From: Actinomycetes bacterium
Lineage (GTDB): Bacteria; Actinomycetota; Acidimicrobiia; Acidimicrobiales; Palsa-688
DNA: 5,872 nucleotides
NCBI GenBank assembly: GCA_021846485.1
Contig: JAJZWW010000222.1
Location: forward strand, 1 to 5,872
Direction of reading: 5' to 3'
Positions 1 to 5,389 of the stretch are shown one piece after another. Numbering within the stretch: the first letter of the stretch is position 1; the number at the start of each line of letters is the position of its first letter. Under the pieces are notes generated by a model. The model was not told the DNA's origin. It made no database searches and was given only the letters and a program-made list of their open reading frames with translations. The position numbers and the translations under genes were made by a program.

Positions 1-1486
1 CGGTGGCCAGCAGGTGGACGTCCGCCGGCGCCACCGCCCGGGGCCACCGCAGGCCCAGCTCGTCGTGGGTCTGCTCGGCGAGCGCGCCGACCGCCCGGGT
101 GATGCCTATTCCGTAGGAGCCCATGGTGACCGTCACCGGCCGGCCGTCGGGGCCGGTCACCTCCAGGCCGAACACCTCGGCGTACTTCCGGCCCAGCTGG
201 AACACGTGGCCCAGCTCGATGCCCCGGTCGACGCCCAGCTCCCCGCCGCAGCGGGCGCAGCGGTCACCGTCGCGCACCTCCACCGCGCCGAGCTCCCCAG
301 CCGGGAAGAAGTCCCGCCCGCGGACCACGTCCAGGGCGTGGCGATCGTCCTCGTTGGCGCCGGTGACCCACGCGGAGCCCTCGGCGACCAGCGGGTCGAC
401 GACGAAGCGGATGCCCATCTCGGAGAGCAGCTGCGGGCCGATGTAGCCCTTGACCAGGCCGGGCTCGCCGGCGAGGTCTTCGGGCCCGGCGGGGGCGACC
501 TCGACCGGCTCGAGCTGGCCGGCCACCCGCTTCATGTCGACGTCCCGGTCGCCGGGAACGCCGATCACGAGCAGCTCCCACCCCGCCGCGCCGGGGGCCC
601 TGGTCTTCACCACCAGGTTCTTCAAGGTGTCGGAGGCGTCGAACCGCCGGCCGAGGTCCATCGCGTTGAGCCGCTCGACCAGCGTGGCGATCGTCGGCGT
701 CCCGGGGGTGTCCAGGACCCGCGAGGCGCCGACCGCGTCGGCCGGCCCACGGACGGGAGGGCGGGCGATCTCCACCGCCTCGGCGTTCGCCGCGTAGTCG
801 CACGCCCGGCACTGCACGAAGGTGTCCTCGCCCGCCGGAGTCGGCGCGATGAACTCCTCGGAGGCGGAGCCCCCCATCGCCCCCGAGACCGCGAAGACGA
901 TCCGGTAGTCGAAGCCGAGGCGCCGGAAGATCCTCTCGTAGGCGCCCCGATGGGCCCGGTAGGAGCGCTCCAAGCCGGCGTCGTCGACGTCGAAGGAGTA
1001 GGAGTCCTTCATCACGAACTCCCTCCCCCTCAGCACCCCCGCCCGGGGGCGAGCCTCGTCACGGTACTTGGTCTGGACCTGGAACAGCGACAGCGGCAGG
1101 TCGCGGTAGGAGGAGCACTCGCCCTTGACCAGCAAGGTGAACAGCTCCTCGTGGGTCGGCCCGAGCAGGTAGTCGGCGTCCCGGCGGTCCTTCAGGCGAA
1201 ACAGCGAGTCCCCGTAGTCCGCCCAGCGACCGCTGCGCTCGAAGACCTCCCTCGGGACGAGCGCCGGGAACTGCACCTCCTGGGCGCCGATAGCGAGCAT
1301 CTCCTCGCGTACCACCGACTCGACGTTGCGAACCGCCAGCATGCCGAGGGGCAGCCACGAGTAGATCCCCGGGCCCACGCGGCGCACGTAGCCGCCCCGT
1401 ACGAGCAGCTTGTGGCTCGGCAACTCGGCGTCGACAGGGTCTTCGCGCAGGGTGCGGACGAACAGCGACGACATTCGCAGCAGCAC
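1..1486 (-). CDS. proS: Prolyl-tRNA synthetase, bacterial type with editing insertion (C-terminus cut by window edge)
   Basis: This cytoplasmic class II aminoacyl-tRNA synthetase charges tRNA-Pro with proline. The window holds 495 residues. Visible are a class II N-terminus (SHKLLVRGGYVRR, 24-36), the GPTHEE loop (109-114), motif 2 (YRDEARPRAGVLRGREFVMK, 141-160) and motif 3 (GSYGIGITR, 456-464). Between motifs 2 and 3 lies a long insertion, about 225-385, matching the bacterial editing domain that clears Ala-tRNA-Pro; it includes TLKNLVVK at 287-294. Two CxxC pairs (226/229 and 410/413) flank it, as in many bacterial ProRS. The anticodon-binding domain has just begun at PADVHLLAT, so roughly 70-90 residues are probably missing beyond the left edge. 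I chose the GTG at 1486 because it gives VLLRMSSLF, like the MxxRMS start of actinobacterial ProRS. The ATG at 1474 (MSSLFVRTLRE) is the alternative. There is no Shine-Dalgarno sequence, but a -10-like box sits 8 nt upstream. Identification is secure; the start is fairly secure. Confidence 0.96.
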   Translation of the reverse strand, partial: MLLRMSSLFVRTLREDPVDAELPSHKLLVRGGYVRRVGPGIYSWLPLGMLAVRNVESVVREEMLAIGAQEVQFPALVPREVFERSGRWADYGDSLFRLKDRRDADYLLGPTHEELFTLLVKGECSSYRDLPLSLFQVQTKYRDEARPRAGVLRGREFVMKDSYSFDVDDAGLERSYRAHRGAYERIFRRLGFDYRIVFAVSGAMGGSASEEFIAPTPAGEDTFVQCRACDYAANAEAVEIARPPVRGPADAVGASRVLDTPGTPTIATLVERLNAMDLGRRFDASDTLKNLVVKTRAPGAAGWELLVIGVPGDRDVDMKRVAGQLEPVEVAPAGPEDLAGEPGLVKGYIGPQLLSEMGIRFVVDPLVAEGSAWVTGANEDDRHALDVVRGRDFFPAGELGAVEVRDGDRCARCGGELGVDRGIELGHVFQLGRKYAEVFGLEVTGPDGRPVTVTMGSYGIGITRAVGALAEQTHDELGLRWPRAVAPADVHLLAT

Positions 1487-1500
1487 GGCGGGGCACGCTA
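1487..1500 (-). promoter_or_regulatory. Candidate leaderless promoter of proS (-10 box TAGCGT)
   Basis: On the minus strand TAGCGT (1500-1495) fits the actinobacterial -10 pattern TANNNT. It is followed by exactly 8 nt and then the GTG at 1486, so transcription would begin at or next to the start codon. The absence of any ribosome-binding site before this GTG agrees with a leaderless mRNA. No recognisable -35 element is seen; a dyad occupies that area. This is inference from pattern and spacing only. Confidence 0.4.
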
Positions 1501-1525
1501 GCCGGGCGCGCCGCTCGGGCCCGGC
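1501..1525 (-). terminator. Perfect 7-bp inverted repeat between plsC and proS (terminator or operator)
   Basis: GCCGGGC and GCCCGGC form a perfect 7-bp dyad around an 11-nt loop. It begins 23 nt after the plsC stop and ends directly against the -10-like TAGCGT of proS. An all-GC stem here could end the upstream operon, although no U-tract follows. It could equally be an operator, since it covers the region upstream of the proposed proS -10 box. In a genome this GC-rich a 7-bp dyad can also occur by chance. Confidence 0.3.
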
Positions 1526-1548
1526 GGTGCTCTGTCTGCCACCCCCGC

Positions 1549-2211
1549 TCAGGCCCGGCCGGCCCGGCGGAGCGCCTCGTCGAAGAGCCGTTGCAGCTCG
1601 GCGTGCAGCGCCTCGGAGGTCTCGGTGACCGCCTTGCGGGGCACCCTCCCCGACCCGGAGCGCTCAGGCGGGGGGATCGGCGTGCCGACCACCGCGGCGA
1701 TGCGCACCGGCCTGATGCCCCAGGAGCCCTTGGGCATGGCCCACTCGCTGCCGCCGATGCCCACCGGCACGATCGGCACGCCGGTCCGGGCGGCGACGAA
1801 GACCGCCCCCTCGAGAAGCGGCGCCACCACCGGCCCGGACTGGCGGGTCCCCTCCGGGTAGAGCACCACCGGCTCACCCACCCTTAGGGCCTCCTCGCTG
1901 GTGCGCAGCGCCTCCCGGTCGGGAGCCCCGCGGCGTACCGGGAAGCCGCCGAGCGAGCTGAACAGCCAGCCCGACCAGCGGTGGCGCCACAGCTCCTCCT
2001 TGCCCATGAAGCGGATCCGGCGCCGCAGGAGGCACCCGCACACGAGGGTGTCGACATATGAGCGGTGGACCGGGGCGAGGACGAAGGCCCCCTCGGCGGG
2101 GATGTGCTCGACGCCGGTGACCCTCACCCGCCACACGACCCGGCAGAACCCCTCGACGACCCCCCGAGCGAAGGCCCACCAGACCAGCTCGGCGCGCGCC
2201 CGCCGGCTCAT
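1549..2211 (-). CDS. plsC: PlsC-family 1-acyl-sn-glycerol-3-phosphate acyltransferase
   Basis: This 220-residue protein probably transfers an acyl chain to lysophosphatidic acid, making phosphatidic acid for membrane phospholipids at the inner face of the membrane. The acyltransferase blocks appear in order: the catalytic HX4D motif as HRSYVD (49-54), a GGFPVRR block (88-94) typical of motif II, YPEGTR (118-123) for substrate phosphate binding, and GVPIVPVGI (144-152) for motif IV. The N-terminal stretch WWAFARGVVEGFCRVVW (11-27) is aromatic and hydrophobic and could act as a membrane anchor. The ATG at 2211 shares ATGA with the cmk stop, which argues for translational coupling and fixes the start. 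The frame stays open upstream into cmk, but an earlier start would lie inside that gene. Length is normal for the family. The exact acyl acceptor is not readable from sequence, so a related lysophospholipid acyltransferase role is possible. Confidence 0.9.
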   Translation of the reverse strand: MSRRARAELVWWAFARGVVEGFCRVVWRVRVTGVEHIPAEGAFVLAPVHRSYVDTLVCGCLLRRRIRFMGKEELWRHRWSGWLFSSLGGFPVRRGAPDREALRTSEEALRVGEPVVLYPEGTRQSGPVVAPLLEGAVFVAARTGVPIVPVGIGGSEWAMPKGSWGIRPVRIAAVVGTPIPPPERSGSGRVPRKAVTETSEALHAELQRLFDEALRRAGRA

Positions 2212-2849
2212 GCGCCGCGCTCGGTCACGAGCGCCAGGACCTCCTCCACGACCTCGTCGACGGGTCGGGAGGTGGTGTCCAGCCACACGGCGTCGTCGGC
2301 GACGCCGAGCGGGGACGCCTGGCGGGTCGAGTCGGCGTGGTCCCGCCGGGCGATGTCGGCAGCCACCTGGTCGTAATGGAGGCTCAGCATCTCCTTGCTG
2401 CGCCGGGCGGCCCGCTCCGCGTCGTCGGCGGTCAGGTAGACCTTGATCGGGGCATCGGGGAACACGACGTTGCCGATGTCGCGGCCCTCGACCACGCCTC
2501 CCCCCCGGGCCGCGGCCCACTCCCGCTGGCGCGCCACCAGCTCCCGGCGCACCTCGGGGTTGGCGGCCACCGTCGAGACGGCCCGGGTGACCTCCGGGCT
2601 GCGGATCTCCACGGTGGCGTCGACCCCGTCGACGGTGACAGTGTCGGCGACCTCCAGGGTCAGGGCCCGGCTCAGCTCGGCGACCAGCTCGGCGTCGTCG
2701 GGGTCTATGCCCCGCCGGATCGCGGCGAAGGTCACCGCCCGGTACATCGCGCCGGTGTCCAGGTAGTCCAGGCCGAGGCGGTCGGCGACCCGTCGCGCCA
2801 CGGTCGACTTACCCGACCCCGCCGGTCCGTCGATGGCGATCACCCGCAC
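2208..2849 (-). CDS. cmk: Cytidylate (CMP/dCMP) kinase
   Basis: This cytoplasmic enzyme phosphorylates CMP and dCMP with ATP, returning nucleotides from RNA and lipid turnover to the CDP pool. At 213 residues it has the usual length of a stand-alone bacterial Cmk. The P-loop GPAGSGKST is at 8-16, DTGAMYRA at 31-38, the nucleotide-binding EGRDIG at 121-126 followed by VVFPDAPIKVYL, and a family-typical RRDHADSTRQASPL lid and C-terminal segment at 168-181. The GTG start at 2849 lies inside the end of aroA (10-nt overlap) and is preceded by GAGGAGGAG with 8 nt spacing, which supports it. Its stop overlaps the plsC start by 4 nt. A cmk-plsC pair next to aroA is a gene order seen elsewhere in bacteria. 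CMP is also released during phospholipid synthesis, so the pairing with plsC makes metabolic sense, though that link is inference. Confidence 0.96.
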   Translation of the reverse strand: MRVIAIDGPAGSGKSTVARRVADRLGLDYLDTGAMYRAVTFAAIRRGIDPDDAELVAELSRALTLEVADTVTVDGVDATVEIRSPEVTRAVSTVAANPEVRRELVARQREWAAARGGGVVEGRDIGNVVFPDAPIKVYLTADDAERAARRSKEMLSLHYDQVAADIARRDHADSTRQASPLGVADDAVWLDTTSRPVDEVVEEVLALVTERGA

Positions 2850-4117
2850 CGCCGGAGCTCCTCCTCGAAACCGGGATAGCTGGTCGCGACCGCCTCCCAG
2901 CCGTCGACGCTCACCCCGCCGGCCGACGCCAGCCCGGCGACCGCGAAGGCCATGGCGATGCGGTGGTCACCGGCCGCGTCGACCGCCCCGCCCTCCAGCG
3001 CGCCGCCTTCGACGACCAGCCCGTCGGGCCGCTCGTCGGCGGCGACCCCGATCGCCCGCAAGGCGGCCACGGTGGTCGCCACCCGGTCCGACTCCTTCAC
3101 CCGCAGCTCCCCGGCGTCGGCGAAAGTCGTCGTGCCCTCGGCGCAGGCGGCAGCCACCGCCAGGGCCGGGATCTCGTCGATCAGCCCGGGCACCTCCTCG
3201 CCGGCGACGGTCGTCGCGGCGAGAGCTGCGGAGCGCACCCGAAGGTCGGCGGTCCGGCCAGCGGGGTCCTCCCCCTCCAGGGTGACGTCCGCGCCCATCC
3301 GGGCGAGCACGTCGAGGAAGCCGGCCCGCCCGGGCCCGACGTAGACCCGCTCGAGCAACAGGTCGCTGCTGGCCACCAAGGTGGCCGCGACCACCCAGAA
3401 CGCCGCCTGCGAGGGGTCGGCGGGGACGGCCAGCTCGACGGGCTGGAGGCGTGAGCGCCGCACCGAGGCCCACCCGGGGCCGTGGCGGACCTCGGCGCCG
3501 AAGCGTTCCAGGAGCTCCTCGGTGTGCCGCCTGGTCGGGACCGGCTCGTAGACCACGGTCTCACCGCCGGCACCGAGCCCGGCGAGCAGCACGGCGCCTT
3601 TCACCTGGGCGCTGGAGATCGCCGGCCGGTGCTCGACGCCGGTGAGCGCCCCGCCGCGGACGACCAGCGGCGCCAGCGTACCCCCGGCTCGGCCGTCGAC
3701 CGCGGCACCCATCCTCCGCAGGGGCTCGGCGACCCGCCCCATCGGCCGACGGGCCACCGAGGCGTCCCCTTGGAGGACCGTGAGCCACGGGCGAGCGGCC
3801 GCCCAGCCGGCGAGGAGCCGGATGCCGGTGCCGGAGTTGCCCACGTCGAGGACCGCTCCGGGCTCGTGGAGCCACCCCTCCCCGCCGGCCACAGTGAGCG
3901 TCGTCGCGTCCTCGCGGCGGACCTCCGCCCCACAGGCGGCCACCGCCGCCGCGGTGTGTGCCACATCTGCGCCGCCCGACAGCCCGCTGAGGCGCGAGGT
4001 GCCCTCGGCGAGGGCGGCGAGGAGCAGCCCGCGGTGCGAGACCGACTTGTCGCCCGGCAACCGGATGCTCCCCCGCAACCCTCGCCGGGCGGGGGCGACG
4101 GCCAGTCGGGTGCCCAC
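2840..4117 (-). CDS. aroA: 3-phosphoshikimate 1-carboxyvinyltransferase (EPSP synthase)
   Basis: This is the sixth step of the shikimate pathway: shikimate-3-phosphate plus phosphoenolpyruvate gives EPSP, the precursor of chorismate. The 425-residue length is normal. Key signatures are PGDKSVSHR (21-29, with K24 for PEP), GNSGTGIR (93-100), RRPMGR (123-128), SSAQVKGA (168-175), RRHTEELLERFGAEV (196-210), PADPSQAAF (232-240), DEIP with catalytic Asp314, LRVKESDR with Glu342, and GDHR (383-386). The GDKS, SAQVK and RxHTE blocks resemble the Bacillus/class II branch more than the E. coli type. The residue in the Gly96 region is still glycine (NSGT), unlike the alanine of the CP4 enzyme. The GTG at 4117 follows the tyrA stop by 2 nt and has a strong Shine-Dalgarno sequence. 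It lies between tyrA and cmk, so it is very likely co-transcribed with both. Confidence 0.97.
   Translation of the reverse strand: MGTRLAVAPARRGLRGSIRLPGDKSVSHRGLLLAALAEGTSRLSGLSGGADVAHTAAAVAACGAEVRREDATTLTVAGGEGWLHEPGAVLDVGNSGTGIRLLAGWAAARPWLTVLQGDASVARRPMGRVAEPLRRMGAAVDGRAGGTLAPLVVRGGALTGVEHRPAISSAQVKGAVLLAGLGAGGETVVYEPVPTRRHTEELLERFGAEVRHGPGWASVRRSRLQPVELAVPADPSQAAFWVVAATLVASSDLLLERVYVGPGRAGFLDVLARMGADVTLEGEDPAGRTADLRVRSAALAATTVAGEEVPGLIDEIPALAVAAACAEGTTTFADAGELRVKESDRVATTVAALRAIGVAADERPDGLVVEGGALEGGAVDAAGDHRIAMAFAVAGLASAGGVSVDGWEAVATSYPGFEEELRRCG
2858..2866 (-). promoter_or_regulatory. Ribosome-binding site of cmk
   Basis: GAGGAGGAG on the minus strand lies 8 nt before the cmk GTG, inside the last codons of aroA (the Glu-Glu-Glu run). 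It is a strong Shine-Dalgarno match. It supports the GTG at 2849 as the start, even though this makes cmk overlap aroA by 10 nt. Confidence 0.7.
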
Positions 4118-4119
4118 CG

Positions 4120-5190
4120 CTACCCCTCCATCCGCTTCACCGACAGGCGGTACCCCCGGCCGGTGAGCACCTCCCGGGCGATGGGCACCGCGGCGGCGGA
4201 GACGACCAGCACCAGCACCCCCCGCTCCCCCTCGGCGGAGTGGGCGATCTCGACGTCGTAGATGTTGACGCCGACCTCGGCCAGGAGGGTGGTGACCTCG
4301 GCGAGCACTGCCGGGCGGTCGGGCACCGGAACCCGGATCTCGACGCTCTCGCTCGGGGCGGGAGCACCCACCGGCAGGTTGCGGCGGGCCTCGCCGGCCC
4401 GCTCCAGGTGGTCGAGCAGCATCTTGCGGTCGCCGCGTTCCACCGCTTCGCGCAGCTGGCCGAGGGCCCCTAGGAGGCCGTCGAGGGTGGCGACGACAGC
4501 CTCCCGGTTGTCGGCGCAGACGTCGGGCCAGATCGCCGCGTCACCCGCGGCCACCCGGGTCATGTCCCGGAAGCCGCCGGCCGCCAGGCGCAGGAGGGTG
4601 CCGTGCTCCAAGGCGGAGTCGGCCGCGAGGTTCATGAGGGTCGCGGCGGTCAGGTGCGGCACGTGGGAGACCAGGGCGACCAGGCGGTCGTGGCGGTCCG
4701 GCGGGACGGCGACGACCAGCGCGCCGAGCGACGCGGCCGCCGACTGGACCGTGGCGTACGCCCGGGCGTCGGTCGTGGCGGTCGGCGTGAGCACCCAGGT
4801 CGCCCCCTCGAACAGGTCGGGGTCGGCGCCGTCCAGGCCCTGCTGCTCGGAGCCGGCCATCGGGTGGCCGCCGACGAAGCCGGCCTCGGGCAGGGCGGAG
4901 ACGATCGGGCCCTTGACCCCTGCCACGTCGGTGACCACCCCGCCGCGGGCGAGGGCCGCCCGGGCCTCCTCGACGACCGCCCCGGCCGGCGTGGCGACGA
5001 AGGTCACCGCCGCCTCGGGATCGGTCCCGACCGCGTCGAGCACCCCCTCGGCCAGCGCCCGGTCCGCCCGCTGTGGGTCGGCGTCCGAGCCGGTCACCTG
5101 CCAGCCCCGAGCCCGGAGCGCGGCACCGAGGGAGCCGCCGATCAGCCCGACGCCGACCACCTGGGCGCGCCGGGGCTCCGAGGCGGTCAC
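4120..5190 (-). CDS. tyrA: Prephenate dehydrogenase with C-terminal ACT domain
   Basis: This enzyme oxidatively decarboxylates prephenate to 4-hydroxyphenylpyruvate with NAD(P)+, committing chorismate-derived carbon to tyrosine. From the GTG at 5190 it is 356 residues. A Rossmann dinucleotide loop GVGLIGGSLG lies at 13-22. A family-typical DVAGVK is at 90-95, GGHPMAGSE at 107-115 (including the conserved active-site His-Pro), SHVPHLTA at 175-182 and GFRDMTR at 206-212. From about 282 to the end there is an ACT domain (VPVPDRPAVLAEVTTLLAEV), which usually binds an amino acid, so feedback inhibition by tyrosine is likely. There is no chorismate mutase domain, unlike enteric TyrA. An in-frame GTG at 5244 would add 18 Arg/Pro-rich residues, but it lies upstream of the candidate promoter and its Shine-Dalgarno-like GGGGAGG is only 1 nt away. 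I therefore prefer 5190. The function is secure; the start is moderately secure. Confidence 0.93.
   Translation of the reverse strand: MTASEPRRAQVVGVGLIGGSLGAALRARGWQVTGSDADPQRADRALAEGVLDAVGTDPEAAVTFVATPAGAVVEEARAALARGGVVTDVAGVKGPIVSALPEAGFVGGHPMAGSEQQGLDGADPDLFEGATWVLTPTATTDARAYATVQSAAASLGALVVAVPPDRHDRLVALVSHVPHLTAATLMNLAADSALEHGTLLRLAAGGFRDMTRVAAGDAAIWPDVCADNREAVVATLDGLLGALGQLREAVERGDRKMLLDHLERAGEARRNLPVGAPAPSESVEIRVPVPDRPAVLAEVTTLLAEVGVNIYDVEIAHSAEGERGVLVLVVSAAAVPIAREVLTGRGYRLSVKRMEG
4123..4129 (-). promoter_or_regulatory. Ribosome-binding site of aroA
   Basis: GGAGGGG on the minus strand sits in the last codons of tyrA, 5 nt before the GTG at 4117. It is an excellent Shine-Dalgarno match. 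It fixes the aroA start and shows that aroA relies on its own ribosome binding and/or reinitiation after tyrA, whose stop is only 2 nt away. Confidence 0.75.
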
Positions 5191-5213
5191 CGGCAGGGGC
5201 GGTCGGCGGGCAC
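5187..5213 (-). CDS. Possible leaderless upstream ORF (8 codons) overlapping the tyrA start
   Basis: A GTG at 5213 lies exactly 8 nt after the -10-like TAGGCT, the same geometry as at proS. It opens a frame encoding MPADRPCR (GTG read as Met). The TGA stop shares GTGA with the tyrA start at 5190, a 4-nt overlap typical of translational coupling. tyrA has no Shine-Dalgarno sequence at this position, so a ribosome that loads on a leaderless mRNA and reinitiates would explain how tyrA is translated. The peptide has no Tyr or Phe, so it does not look like a classical tyrosine attenuator; it has one Cys and two Arg. Such a short frame can occur by chance. Confidence 0.3.
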   Translation of the reverse strand: MPADRPCR

Positions 5214-5227
5214 GACGGCTGAGCCTA
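5214..5227 (-). promoter_or_regulatory. Candidate promoter of the tyrA-aroA-cmk-plsC operon (-10 box TAGGCT)
   Basis: TAGGCT at 5227-5222 on the minus strand matches TANNNT and stands out in a stretch otherwise nearly all G and C. Transcription would start near 5213-5216, about 25 nt before the preferred tyrA GTG and downstream of the alternative GTG at 5244. No -35 element is recognisable. The position after a strong dyad following rluB is where an operon promoter would be expected. Confidence 0.4.
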
Positions 5228-5330
5228 TCCAGTGAGCCGCCCACGCCTCCCCAGGGCGCCCTTTCGGCGGCCGAGACGCACCGGGCCCGGACCCTCGGGC
5301 GGCGGCGCGCTCCGGCCAGTCAGCGGGAGC

Positions 5331-5387
5331 ACCCGCTCCGGGTCGTGCCGCGACGGACCGCCTCCATGTCGAGGGCCCGGAGCGGGT
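5331..5387 (-). terminator. Perfect 12-bp inverted repeat just after the rluB stop
   Basis: ACCCGCTCCGGG (5331-5342) and CCCGGAGCGGGT (5376-5387) are exact reverse complements separated by 33 nt. The far arm begins 2 nt after the TGA of rluB. Each arm also contains a small palindrome, CCCG-NNN-CGGG. In RNA this would make a stable all-GC stem with a large loop, so it is a candidate terminator for rluB. No U-tract follows, which is common for proposed terminators in high-GC actinobacteria. A DNA operator with two inverted half-sites is the other reading. Confidence 0.4.
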
Positions 5388-5389
5388 CG

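Noticed and set aside
14..1501. 495-residue open frame on the plus strand opposite proS
   Set aside because: It is antisense to an unmistakable ProRS, has Arg/Gly/Ala/Pro/His-rich composition, no recognisable motif, and is explained by the GC-rich third positions of the real gene.
2212..2520. N-terminal extension of plsC (open frame back to 2520)
   Set aside because: The extra 103 residues lie wholly inside cmk, are Arg/Gly/Pro-rich and carry no acyltransferase motif. The ATGA overlap at 2208-2211 gives a natural start.
5191..5244. 18-residue N-terminal extension of tyrA from the GTG at 5244
   Set aside because: It adds a basic, low-complexity segment before the Rossmann fold, starts upstream of the likely -10 box, and its Shine-Dalgarno-like GGGGAGG is only 1 nt from the GTG. 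It is not fully excluded.
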